Source: Burkholderia sp. L27(2015) (GTDB lineage: Bacteria; Pseudomonadota; Gammaproteobacteria; Burkholderiales; Burkholderiaceae). From it: DNA of 63,400 bases. Positions within the stretch are counted from its first letter, which is position 1, and the number at the start of each line of letters is the position of its first letter. A model generated the notes under the pieces. The model saw only the letters and a list, made by a program, of their open reading frames with translations. It searched no databases and was not told the DNA's origin. A program made the position numbers and the translations under genes. Below, in pieces: positions 9,299 through 18,007 of the stretch. The stretch lies in NCBI RefSeq assembly GCF_009765705.1, contig NZ_LMUX01000017.1, positions 708,948-772,347 of the forward strand, read 5' to 3'.

Positions 9299-10168
9299 TT
9301 ACTCAGCCGCATACTTCTGTTCGAGCTCGTCGTAAAACCCTTTGTTCACCAATCGTTGCCGTTCCGCAAACGGTGCCACCAGATTCTTGTCTTCATCGAG
9401 CCGGCCATTTTTCTTGAGCGTCGATAAGGCCTTGGTCATGCCGGCGACCGCACCTTGCAATGCTGCGTTGGCATAAAGCACCAGCGCGAAGCCCATGTCG
9501 GCCAGCACTTGCGCATCGAGCGCCGGCGTTTTCCCGCCGATCACGATATTGATCAGTTGAGGCCGATCGAGTAGCTTGGGCAACTGCTTGATCTGCTCGG
9601 CGGTTTCGACCGCCTCGACGAATAGAATATCGGCGCCCGCTTCGGCGAGCTTTTGCGCGCGCTCGATGGCCGCTTCAAATCCGTGCACCGCGGCCGAGTC
9701 CGTACGTCCGATGATCAAAAGGTCGCTGTCCTTGCGCGCGTCCACGGCGGCCTTGATTTTGCCGACCATGTCCTCGATGGCGATCACGTCCTTGCCGGCG
9801 AAGTGGCCGCATTTTTTCGGAAACACCTGATCTTCGATCTGAATCGCATCGGCGCCGGCACGTTCCAGAATTTGCACGGTCCGGTAGGTATTCACGGGAT
9901 TGCCGAAGCCGGTGTCGGCATCGACGATAATGGGCAATCCGACCGCATCGCGGATGCGCGCGGTGTGCTCGGCGATTTCATGCAATCCGATAAACGAAAG
10001 ATCGGGCAAGCCCATATACATATTGGTCACGCCTGCGCCCGTGACGTAGACGGCTTCAAAACCCTGGTCCTCGATCACGCGCGCGCTCATCGCGTTGAAG
10101 GCGCCGGGTACGACGAGGCCCCGTCGTTCATTGACGATGCGCTTAAGGGTAGCTTTGCTTGAATTCAT
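9299..10168 (-). CDS. Isocitrate lyase/PEP mutase superfamily enzyme
   Basis: The 289-residue protein has the superfamily TIM barrel signature: substrate-loop region VPGAFNAMSARV, metal-binding IVDADTGFGNP, and the gating loop KKCGHFAGKDVI with the catalytic Cys. Relatives include methylisocitrate lyase, 2,3-dimethylmalate lyase and oxaloacetate decarboxylase. The KKCGH loop shows a C-C lyase acting on a 2-hydroxy or 2-oxo dicarboxylate, but not which one. No prpC or prpD gene is near, which argues against a standard methylcitrate operon. A GGAGA ribosome site precedes the ATG at 10168. Confidence 0.85.
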   Translation of the reverse strand: MNSSKATLKRIVNERRGLVVPGAFNAMSARVIEDQGFEAVYVTGAGVTNMYMGLPDLSFIGLHEIAEHTARIRDAVGLPIIVDADTGFGNPVNTYRTVQILERAGADAIQIEDQVFPKKCGHFAGKDVIAIEDMVGKIKAAVDARKDSDLLIIGRTDSAAVHGFEAAIERAQKLAEAGADILFVEAVETAEQIKQLPKLLDRPQLINIVIGGKTPALDAQVLADMGFALVLYANAALQGAVAGMTKALSTLKKNGRLDEDKNLVAPFAERQRLVNKGFYDELEQKYAAE

Positions 10169-10204
10169 GAGTGTCTCCGTAGGTAAGCTAGGTGTCGCTG
10201 AGCT

Positions 10205-10280
10205 GTCGCGGGGCTGGCGCTGGACCGCCGCGGGGCTGCCGCGAGTCTCCCGCGGGTCTTCCGCGGGTCTTCCGCATATC
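10205..10280. repeat. GC-rich tandem repeats upstream of ycaO
   Basis: CCGCGGGTCTT is repeated in tandem at 10250-10260 and 10261-10271 with a degenerate copy before and after. GCGGGGCTG also recurs at about 10208 and 10230. They occupy the 364-bp divergent spacer (10169-10532) between the lyase gene and ycaO. The rest of that spacer (10281-10532) holds no gene that I can support and must contain the ycaO promoter. Confidence 0.7.
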
Positions 10281-10532
10281 TCACGTTACGCTGCCGCGGG
10301 CCGTTTCGGCGCGCGGCGCATGCAGCAAGATACAGCCGTCGGCCGGTGCGAGTCCACTATTGTGAACTTTATCGTCGCGAACCCGCAAATCGCCGCCCAG
10401 CGCGCAATTCGCTCATTTTTCGGCGAATTCGGTCGCGATTTACGAGTGAAACAATCACAGCCGCCGCCGTTTCCGTGTAGATTCGGCGCAGGTCCCATTT
10501 CCGGTTGCCGAGTTTTTTCAAAGAGTACCTTC

Positions 10533-12251
10533 ATGCAAACCGAAAGCTTTATTCCCGGCAAAGACGCCTCGCTAGAATCCACCATCAGCACCATGACGCA
10601 AAAGCTCGCCACTCGCGGCTTTTATATGGAGGAGAGCTTGTGGCTGAACCCGGTCGTAGGCATTTGGTCTGTGCATGTGCGCGACAAAGAATGCCCAATG
10701 CTGTTTGCCAACGGCCAAGGCGCGTCCGAGCTCGCCGCGCGGGCTAGCGCGTTGGGCGAGTTTTTCGAACGGCTCGAATGCCATTACTTTTGGACGCACT
10801 TCTATTTAGGGGAAACGCGTGCCAACCGGCCGTTCGTCCACTATGCGCAAGAACGCTGGTTCGCGCCCTCGGAAGACGGCAGTTGGCCCCGAGGGCTACT
10901 CAATGAAGAACTGCTGGCGTTTTACGATCCGCAAGGCGAGATTGGCGACGAGGTGATGGTCGACCTGAACTCCGGCAATGTCGACCGCGGCATCTGCGCC
11001 TTGCCGTACCTGCGTTTGAGCGACGGCGAGCAAACCTGGTTTCCGGTCAATTTGATCGGCAACCTGTATGTCAGCAACGGCATGGCGGCCGGCAATACCG
11101 AGCTCGAAGCACGTAGCCAGGCGCTGTCGGAAATTCTCGAACGCCATATCAAGTACCGCGTGATTGCCGAAGGCATGTGCCTGCCGGAAGTACCGGACGA
11201 GGTGATCGCCCGCTATCCCGGCATCGCTGCGGGCATCAAGGGCTTGCGCGAGGCCGGTTTCGGCATTCTGGTGAAAGACGCCTCGCTGGGTGGCCGCTAT
11301 CCGGTCATGAACGTCACGTTGCTGCATCCGAAAGACCAAGGCGTATTTGCCAGCTTCGGTGCGCATCCGCGTTTTGAAATTGCGCTGGAGCGCGCGTTGA
11401 CCGAACTATTGAAGGGCCGCGCGCTCGATTCGCTGGAGCATTTTCCGGAGCCCGGTTTCGATATGGACGAGATTACGGCCGTAGCCAACCTCGAAATCCA
11501 TTTCGTGGATTCGAGCGGCGTAATCAGCTGGAACTTCATGGGCGACAAGCCGGATTTCCCGTTCGCCGACTGGAATTTCAGCACCACCACGCAGGAAGAT
11601 TACGCATGGCTGGTCAATTGCATCCAAGCCGAAGATCGTGAAATTTATATCGCCGATTTCGCCGAACTCGGTGTGTATAGCTGCCGCATCCTGGTGCCCG
11701 GCATGTCGGAGATTTACCCGGTCGAAGATCTCGAATGGGAAAACAACAGCGTGGGCAACGACATCCGGCCCGCGATGGTGCGCTTGCCCGATTTGAGCGA
11801 CGAGGAGTGCAGCGAGTTGCTCGACGATTTGCAGACGCTGAACCTCGGCGACGATAGGCCGCTGTGGGAGATTCTCGGTCTGGCCGTGCCCTTGGGTACA
11901 CCGTGGAAGGAGCTGCGCATCGGTGAGCTGAAAACGTTGTTGGCACTGGCGATCGGCGACGAAGATGCGATCCGCGAGGGTTGCGACTGGATCCATCATT
12001 ATCGTCAACTCAGCCAGCCGCGCCGCCTTGTTTATCGTTGCATCGAAAACCTGCTGAGCCTGGACGAGTCGGGCGAGTACCATCGTTCGTTGGCTTTGCT
12101 CTACGGCAGCGAAACCTTGCGTCAGGCACAAGCGTTGCTGGCGCGCGAGGAACGATTCTTCGGCTTGTTCAAACTGGGCCCCGATATGGAAGGCAGCGAG
12201 ATTCACGGGAAATTGCTGGCGGCGTACGACAAGGTGTTAGGCACGGCTTAA
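10533..12251 (+). CDS. ycaO: YcaO, full-length stand-alone protein
   Basis: The 572-residue product is collinear with E. coli YcaO (586 residues): N-terminal SFIPGKDASLESTIS, WLNPVVGIWSVHVRDKECPM, the ATP-binding ASALGEFFERLE and LSEILERHIKY segments, and a C-terminal tetratricopeptide-like region. YcaO enzymes use ATP to activate amide backbones; the E. coli protein has been linked to beta-methylthiolation of ribosomal protein S12 with RimO. No azoline precursor peptide or partner dehydrogenase is adjacent, so this is the housekeeping type rather than a peptide natural product cluster. The ATG at 10533 matches the family N-terminus. Confidence 0.93.
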   Translation: MQTESFIPGKDASLESTISTMTQKLATRGFYMEESLWLNPVVGIWSVHVRDKECPMLFANGQGASELAARASALGEFFERLECHYFWTHFYLGETRANRPFVHYAQERWFAPSEDGSWPRGLLNEELLAFYDPQGEIGDEVMVDLNSGNVDRGICALPYLRLSDGEQTWFPVNLIGNLYVSNGMAAGNTELEARSQALSEILERHIKYRVIAEGMCLPEVPDEVIARYPGIAAGIKGLREAGFGILVKDASLGGRYPVMNVTLLHPKDQGVFASFGAHPRFEIALERALTELLKGRALDSLEHFPEPGFDMDEITAVANLEIHFVDSSGVISWNFMGDKPDFPFADWNFSTTTQEDYAWLVNCIQAEDREIYIADFAELGVYSCRILVPGMSEIYPVEDLEWENNSVGNDIRPAMVRLPDLSDEECSELLDDLQTLNLGDDRPLWEILGLAVPLGTPWKELRIGELKTLLALAIGDEDAIREGCDWIHHYRQLSQPRRLVYRCIENLLSLDESGEYHRSLALLYGSETLRQAQALLAREERFFGLFKLGPDMEGSEIHGKLLAAYDKVLGTA

Positions 12252-12280
12252 TTTGGAAACGGCAGCAGCACGCCCTCCGC

Positions 12281-12316
12281 CGTGGCGGCATGCCCTAGGG
12301 GGCAGGTGCCGCCACG
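12281..12316. terminator. Strong nested hairpin after ycaO
   Basis: CGTGGCGGCA (12281-12290) pairs perfectly with TGCCGCCACG (12307-12316). Inside it TGCCC (12291-12295) pairs with GGGCA (12300-12304), leaving only a 2-base bulge. The stem is very stable. It lacks a T-run, so the terminator role is inferred from its place 29 bp after the ycaO stop codon. Confidence 0.5.
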
Positions 12317-12416
12317 ATAAGTTACTATATATAGAAGACACAGGCAGCGAGTTCAAACAACAATAACGCTGCGTTTTCGCGATGCCCGGGCGGGGTCGCA
12401 GTCATGGAGGCGCGGG

Positions 12417-13292
12417 ATGTCGGCCGCTATCAGGATCTTTCAGGGAAAATTCGGTCGTGTCGCGTTGCTCAATATGGACGCGCCGCTGGTGTACCACGCC
12501 CATCACCATTGCCACATCCTGCTCAAGGTCGAGGGCTGCGACGCCGCCTTCGCGATCAACGAAACGCTGCAACCGCTGACGGACGATACCGCCGTGCTGG
12601 TCAACGCATGGGAGCCGCATGCGTACCGCCATCCGCCGGAGAGCGCGGGGCGCCGCACGGTCATTCTTGCCCTGTATATCGAACCCGGTTGGCTGGCCGC
12701 GATCCAGCATCCGCTCGCTTACGGCAGCGGTTCCGGTTATTTCCCGCAGCCGTGCGTCGCCATTTCCGGCCGCGCTCGCAAACTGGCCGACCAGTTGGCG
12801 GCTGAGATGTGCAGCAACGATGAGCCCATCCCGGCGAGCTTCGAGCATCGCTTATTCGAGCTGATGGTGTCGGTGATCGATCCCTTGCATTTGCATCGAG
12901 ATGGCAGCCGCGCGATCCTGCCGGCGTCGCGTATTGCCGACCGGCGCATCCGCCGCGCGATCGCCTTTATGCGGGCCAATCTCGGCGCCGAGCCCGACGT
13001 AGAGACGATGGCGGCGCAAGCCGGATTGTCGCGCGCGCATTTTTATACGATGTTTCGGCTATGCACCAATGTCACGCCGCATGTGTACACCAACGTGTTG
13101 CGCATGGAGCAGGCCATCAATGACCTGTCGGGCGGACAAATGCCGATTGCCTTGCTCTCCGAGCACATGGGTTTTTCGGCGCCGGGGCACTTCACGCGCT
13201 TTTTCCGGCAGCACCTCGGGATTACCCCTAGCGAATATCGTCGTGTCGTGAACCTGGTCGATGCCACGACCCACGGCAGCATCGAAATCTAA
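12417..13292 (+). CDS. AraC family regulator, probable activator of the furoate operon
   Basis: The 291-residue protein has an N-terminal cupin-like sensor (YHAHHHCHILLKVEG, then EPHAYRHPPE) and two C-terminal helix-turn-helix motifs (about residues 185-285: MAAQAGLSRAHFYTMFR and LLSEHMGFSAPGHFTRFFR followed by GITPSEYRR). A GGAGGCG ribosome site lies before the ATG. It is on the same strand as, and 253 bp upstream of, the Mo-hydroxylase operon, so it is the obvious candidate regulator. The effector is unknown; furoate or furoyl-CoA is the inference. Confidence 0.88.
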   Translation: MSAAIRIFQGKFGRVALLNMDAPLVYHAHHHCHILLKVEGCDAAFAINETLQPLTDDTAVLVNAWEPHAYRHPPESAGRRTVILALYIEPGWLAAIQHPLAYGSGSGYFPQPCVAISGRARKLADQLAAEMCSNDEPIPASFEHRLFELMVSVIDPLHLHRDGSRAILPASRIADRRIRRAIAFMRANLGAEPDVETMAAQAGLSRAHFYTMFRLCTNVTPHVYTNVLRMEQAINDLSGGQMPIALLSEHMGFSAPGHFTRFFRQHLGITPSEYRRVVNLVDATTHGSIEI

Positions 13293-13545
13293 CGCGCCCT
13301 ATTAAAAATCAGATTCCTGGGTAAGTCAGCAGCATCCAAGGTAATAGACAAATAGAGTGGTCCGCGCATACTTGTTCAGGTAGTACACCATAACAAGATG
13401 CCGGAGACGGGCTGTGCGCACCGAACGAAATGGATTCGTTCTCTACGCATCGGCTGATGCACTGCTGTTCCCATGGCCGCCGGTTACCCGGGCAGGCGAG
13501 GGAATAGTCACTCTCGTCTACGTCATCGTTTTCGAGGCGCAAGAC

Positions 13546-16500
13546 GTGACGCAAGAGGCTGTAACCGAAGTGGCTGTCGCCCGAGAATCTGCGGCTGCCG
13601 CAACTTCTACCATCGCCCCCGCAACCCCACCTTCGCCAAGCAAATACGTAGGCCGCTCGCAGGAGCGCCTCGAAGATACGGCGATCCTGACCGGGCGTGG
13701 CAGTTATGGCGACGATCTGGCCGTCAAGCCGGGCACTTTGCACGCTGCGGTGGTGCGCGCACCGCATGCCCATGCGGAATTGGGCGCGATCGACATCAGC
13801 GCCGCGCTGGCCGCGCCCGGTGTGCGCGCGATATTGACCGGGGCCGACGTCAAGGCATGGTCACGGCCATTCGTGGTTGGCGTGAAAGCCCCGATGCAGC
13901 ATTTCGCATTGGCGCAAGATCGTGTGCGCTACGTGGGCGAGCCGGTTGCTGTGGTCATCGCGGAAAGCCGCGCCTTGGCCGAAGATGCGCTCGATCTGGT
14001 CAAGGTCGACTACACGCCGCTGGCGCCCGTCGTGGAGATCGAAGCGGCACTGCGCGACGACGCGACGGTGTTGCATGCAGGGGTGGGCAGCAACGTGGTG
14101 AGCGATCGTTCGTTTCGCTATGGCGATCCGGAAACTGCATTCGCGCAAGCCGAACACCGTGTCTCGCTCACGGTCCGATATCCGCGCAATTCCTGCACGC
14201 CGATCGAATGCGGCGTAGTCGTCGCTGAGCATCTTGCGGGGCAGGAAGGCTACGAAGTCACCTCCAATTTCATGGGGCCGTTTTCACTGCATGCGGTGAT
14301 GGCGATGGCACTCAATGTGCCGGCCAATCGGCTGCGCCACAAGTCGCCGCGCGATTCGGGCGGCAGCTTCGGCGTCAAGCAGGCCGTGTTCCCCTACGTG
14401 GTGCTGATGTGCCTGGCCTCGCGCAAGGCCGGTGCGCCTGTCAAATGGGTCGAAGACCGGCTCGAGCACCTGAGCGCTGCCACGTCGGCCACCGCGCGGC
14501 TCTCGACTATCGAGGCGGCGGTGCGATCCGACGGCCGGATTACCGCGCTTTCGTATGACCAGATCGAGGATTGCGGCGGGTATCTGCGCGCGCCTGAACC
14601 GGCAACCTTCTACCGTATGCACGGTTGCCTCACAGGCGCGTATGCGATCGAGCACTTGCAAGTGCGCAATCGCGTGGTGCTGACCAACAAGACGCCGACC
14701 GGACTGGTGCGCGGCTTTGGCGGCCCGCAAGTGTACTTCGCGCTGGAGCGCTTGATACAGCGCATCGCGGTCGAACTCGAGCTCGATGTACTGGACGTCT
14801 ATCGGCGCAATTTTGTGGCGGCCGATGCGTTTCCCTATCAGGCAGCGGCCGGTGCCTTGCTCGACTCCGGCAACTATCAGGAAGCGCTGGCACGTGCGCT
14901 TGCGCAGGGCGGCTACGCAGAACTCAAGCAGCGTCGCGAGCAGGCGCGTGCGGCGGGGCGCGTGTACGGCATAGGTTTTGCCGCGATCGTCGAGCCGTCG
15001 ATCTCCAACATGGGTTACATCACCACGGTGTTGCCGCCCGAGGCGCGCGCCAAGGCGGGCCCCAAGAACGGCGCGATCGCCACGGCCACCGTCAATATCG
15101 ATCTGCTGGGCGGCGTGACCGTGTCGATCGCATCGACGCCCGCTGGGCAAGGGCATATGACCGTGTGCGCACAGGTGGTCGCCGATGTGTTCGGCCTGAC
15201 GCCGGGCGAGATCGTGGTGAATGTCGATCTCGATACGCAAAAGGACGCATGGTCGGTGGCCTCCGGTAATTATTCGAGCCGCTTCGCGGGCGCGGTGGCC
15301 GGCACCGTGCATCTCGCGGCGATGCGTTTGCGCGAGCGGCTGGCTCGCATCGCGGCCGTGCAATTCGCGTGCGAGCCCGCGCAGATCGTGTTTGCAGCAG
15401 GCACCGTGTATGCAGCCTCCACGCCGCAGCGCACCGTGCCGTTCGGGCGGCTTGCGAGCGGCCCACACTGGTCGCCGCAGATGCTGCCGGCGAGCGAGCC
15501 TTTGGGGATGCGAGAAACGGCATTCTGGACTCCGGAACATCTGCAGGCGCCCGATGCGCAAGATCGCATCAATACGTCTGCGGCTTACGGTTTTGCTTTC
15601 GATATGTGCGGCGTCGAGATCGATCGCCGCACCGGTCGTGTGCGCATCGATCGCTACGTCACGGCGCACGATGCCGGTACGCTGCTCAACCCCGCGCTCG
15701 CCGACGGGCAGATCCGCGGTGCGTTTGCGCAAGGCTTCGGTGCGGCGCTGATGGAAGAGTTCCGTTATGGCGACGACGGCAGCTTCCGTAGCGGCACACT
15801 GGCCGATTACCTGATACCCACCACCTGCGAAGTGCCGGACCCGATCATCGTGCACCTCGAGACGCCGTCGCCGTTTACGCCGCTGGGCGCGAAAGGGCTG
15901 GGCGAGGGCAACAATATGAGTACGCCGCCGTGTATCGGCAATGCAGTGGCTGACGCGCTCGGCGTGCAGGACATCGAGTTGCCGTTGACGCCACCGAAGG
16001 TTCTCGCGCTGCTCGGGTTCGACGATCCGCCGCCATCCCCGGAAGTTCAGCGCGAGCTCGCTGCGAAGTTCGCAGCGGCCTCGCCGGCGGCCAGCCTACG
16101 CGATCAAGGCGCGGGCGGGGCGAACGCCGCAGCGGGTTCGCGCAGTGGCCGCGGCAAAGCGTTGACCGCAGTGGGCACCGTGCAACTCGCGGCCACCCCG
16201 GACGCGGTGTTTGCCGTGCTGCTCGACCCCGTTGCGCTCGCGAAGGTCGTGCCGGGGTGCCATGCGTTGGAGCGCACCGCGGAAAACCACTACCGTGCCG
16301 ACGTGACCGTGGGCGTGGGCATGATCAAGGCCCGCTATGAGGCGCAAATCGTGCTCTCCGAACTCGAACCGCCGCATCGCTTGCGCCTTACCGGCACAGG
16401 GCTGTCGTCGCTGGGCACGGCAAGTGGCAGCGGCATCGTGCAGTTGGAAGCGAGCGGCACGGGCACGCGGTTGAGCTACGACTACGAAGCGGAAGTGTCG

Positions 16501-16671
16501 GGCAAGGTCGCGGCGGTCGGCAGCCGAATGCTGGAAGGCGCGGCGAAGATCGTGCTGCGGCAGTTGTTCGAATCGCTGGGACGGCAGGCGAGCGGTGCGC
16601 CCGTGGTCTCCCAGAGCTTGCTTGCCCGCCTCGGGCAGTGGTTGCGGCGCTGCTTTGGAGGTCGATCATGA
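13546..16671 (+). CDS. hmfA: 2-furoyl-CoA dehydrogenase large (molybdopterin) subunit fused to a CoxG-like SRPBCC domain
   Basis: The product (1041 residues from the GTG at 13546) has the aldehyde oxidase/xanthine dehydrogenase hammerhead (about residues 33-150), molybdopterin-binding domains with VRGFGGPQ near residue 388, and the active-site Glu near 787 in GLGEGNNMS. From about residue 868 it carries an SRPBCC/CoxG domain (TPDAVFAVLLDP...KVVPGC), which is a separate protein in many CODH-type systems. The AYxCSFR loop of true CO dehydrogenase is absent. Gene order (large, FAD, FeS, CoA ligase, crotonase) matches hmfABCDE for furoate. An in-frame GTG at 13414 would add 44 residues that do not resemble the family. 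Confidence 0.75.
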   Translation: MTQEAVTEVAVARESAAAATSTIAPATPPSPSKYVGRSQERLEDTAILTGRGSYGDDLAVKPGTLHAAVVRAPHAHAELGAIDISAALAAPGVRAILTGADVKAWSRPFVVGVKAPMQHFALAQDRVRYVGEPVAVVIAESRALAEDALDLVKVDYTPLAPVVEIEAALRDDATVLHAGVGSNVVSDRSFRYGDPETAFAQAEHRVSLTVRYPRNSCTPIECGVVVAEHLAGQEGYEVTSNFMGPFSLHAVMAMALNVPANRLRHKSPRDSGGSFGVKQAVFPYVVLMCLASRKAGAPVKWVEDRLEHLSAATSATARLSTIEAAVRSDGRITALSYDQIEDCGGYLRAPEPATFYRMHGCLTGAYAIEHLQVRNRVVLTNKTPTGLVRGFGGPQVYFALERLIQRIAVELELDVLDVYRRNFVAADAFPYQAAAGALLDSGNYQEALARALAQGGYAELKQRREQARAAGRVYGIGFAAIVEPSISNMGYITTVLPPEARAKAGPKNGAIATATVNIDLLGGVTVSIASTPAGQGHMTVCAQVVADVFGLTPGEIVVNVDLDTQKDAWSVASGNYSSRFAGAVAGTVHLAAMRLRERLARIAAVQFACEPAQIVFAAGTVYAASTPQRTVPFGRLASGPHWSPQMLPASEPLGMRETAFWTPEHLQAPDAQDRINTSAAYGFAFDMCGVEIDRRTGRVRIDRYVTAHDAGTLLNPALADGQIRGAFAQGFGAALMEEFRYGDDGSFRSGTLADYLIPTTCEVPDPIIVHLETPSPFTPLGAKGLGEGNNMSTPPCIGNAVADALGVQDIELPLTPPKVLALLGFDDPPPSPEVQRELAAKFAAASPAASLRDQGAGGANAAAGSRSGRGKALTAVGTVQLAATPDAVFAVLLDPVALAKVVPGCHALERTAENHYRADVTVGVGMIKARYEAQIVLSELEPPHRLRLTGTGLSSLGTASGSGIVQLEASGTGTRLSYDYEAEVSGKVAAVGSRMLEGAAKIVLRQLFESLGRQASGAPVVSQSLLARLGQWLRRCFGGRS

Positions 16672-17483
16672 AGCCCTGTTCGTTTGGTTATTTGCGTGCC
16701 GAGAGCGCGCAGCAGGCGCGCGAAGCACTGGCGCAATACGGCGAGGATGCGCGCGTGCTGGCGGGAGGTCAGTCGTTGATGGCGGTGCTGAATATGCGTT
16801 TGGCGCAGCCTAAATGGCTCATCGATATTTCTCGCACCGCCGATCTCGACTATGTACGCGTCGAGCGCGACTGCCTTGCAATCGGTGCGGCCGCCACCCA
16901 GGCCTCGGTCGAATGGCGCGACACGCTGGCCGACGAGGTACCGCTGTTGCAGCAGGTGTTTCCGTCGATTTCGCATTTCCAGATTCGTAACCGCGGCACC
17001 GTGTGCGGCTCGATCGCGCATGCCGACCCGAGCGCAGAACTGCCGCTTGCGCTGGCGTTGCTGGGCGGTGAAGTGGTGCTGGCCGGGCCACGCGCACGCA
17101 GAGTGTTGAGCGCCGAAGATTTCTTCCAGGGCATGTTGAGCACGGCGCGCGGCGCCGATGAGTTGCTCGAGGAAGTGCGGTTTCCGCTGCGGCGCGCGGG
17201 CGAGCGTTATGGCTTTGCCGAGTTCTCGGCGCGGCATGGCGATTTTGCCTGGGTGGCCTGTGCGGCCGTGGTCAGTGCCGACACGATACGGCTCGCGGTC
17301 GGTGGCGTGGCCGACAGGCCGGTGGTGCAAAGCTGGCCGCGGCTCGAGGGCACCGCGTTGCAGGCGGCGATCAATGATTTCAGCTGGACGCTGGGCGCTC
17401 AGGACGATGCGCACATCAGCGCGCAGTACCGGCGCCATCTGGTGCGGCAACTCGGTTGGCGTGTAATAGAGGAGGCAAGATGA
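16668..17483 (+). CDS. hmfB: 2-furoyl-CoA dehydrogenase FAD-binding subunit
   Basis: The 271-residue protein is a CoxM/FAD_binding_5 type subunit. It shows the FAD signatures VLAGGQSLMAVLNMRLAQP near residue 28 and RNRGTVCGSIAHADPSAELP near residue 108, followed by the CO dehydrogenase flavoprotein C-terminal domain. It passes electrons from the FeS subunit to an acceptor. The start overlaps the hmfA stop (ATGA) and its end overlaps hmfC in the same way, so the three subunits are translationally coupled. Confidence 0.82.
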   Translation: MKPCSFGYLRAESAQQAREALAQYGEDARVLAGGQSLMAVLNMRLAQPKWLIDISRTADLDYVRVERDCLAIGAAATQASVEWRDTLADEVPLLQQVFPSISHFQIRNRGTVCGSIAHADPSAELPLALALLGGEVVLAGPRARRVLSAEDFFQGMLSTARGADELLEEVRFPLRRAGERYGFAEFSARHGDFAWVACAAVVSADTIRLAVGGVADRPVVQSWPRLEGTALQAAINDFSWTLGAQDDAHISAQYRRHLVRQLGWRVIEEAR

Positions 17484-18007
17484 GCAATCTGTTTGAACAT
17501 GAATTTAAACGTGACACGCGTGCTCGCATCGAGCTCGTGCTCAATGGCGAGAAGCGCAGCGGTTGGTGCGAGCCACGTACGCTGTTATCGGATTTTCTGC
17601 GTCATGAACTGGGGGCGACCGGCACGCACGTGGGTTGCGAACATGGCGTATGCGGCGCCTGCACCGTGCAGGTCGACGGCGTTGCCGGGCGCGCTTGCTT
17701 GATGTTGGCGGTGCAGGTGCAGGAGCGCCGTGTCGATACGGTCGAAGGCCTGGCGGGCAGCGATGGCATGAGCGATTTGCAGCAGGCGTTCCAGCGCCAT
17801 TTCGCCTTGCAGTGCGGGTTTTGCACTGCGGGCATCTTGATGTCGTGCGAGGACTTCCTCAAGCGCATGCCTGAGCCCAGCGAGGCGCAAGTGCGCGATA
17901 TGCTGTCCGGCCATCTGTGCCGCTGCACCGGCTACACGCCGATCGTGGCTGCCGTGCTCGATACGGCCGCGCGGCGCCTTGCCACCCGGGAGGCCGCCCA
18001 TGCTTGA
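17480..18007 (+). CDS. hmfC: 2-furoyl-CoA dehydrogenase 2Fe-2S subunit
   Basis: The 175-residue protein carries both clusters of the CoxS family: a plant-type ferredoxin cluster in VGCEHGVCGACTVQVDG with a distal Cys, and the helical-domain cluster in LQCGFCTAG and HLCRCTGYTP. It links the molybdenum centre to FAD. It overlaps hmfB by 4 bp and hmfD by 8 bp, so its place inside the operon is firm. Confidence 0.88.
   Translation: MSNLFEHEFKRDTRARIELVLNGEKRSGWCEPRTLLSDFLRHELGATGTHVGCEHGVCGACTVQVDGVAGRACLMLAVQVQERRVDTVEGLAGSDGMSDLQQAFQRHFALQCGFCTAGILMSCEDFLKRMPEPSEAQVRDMLSGHLCRCTGYTPIVAAVLDTAARRLATREAAHA

Noticed and set aside
10533-12251. YcaO as part of a peptide natural product cluster
   Set aside because: No precursor peptide, dehydrogenase, protease or exporter gene lies next to it, and the length and C-terminus match the stand-alone housekeeping YcaO.
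13414-13545. N-terminal extension of hmfA from the GTG at 13414
   Set aside because: The 44 added residues are hydrophobic and unlike the family; the GTG at 13546 is closer to the conserved start and has a possible AGG site.
14284-15855. A 523-codon open frame on the minus strand inside hmfA
   Set aside because: It is antisense to a gene with strong family motifs and reads as Arg/His/Gln-rich sequence without any domain. Long antisense frames are expected in GC-rich genes.
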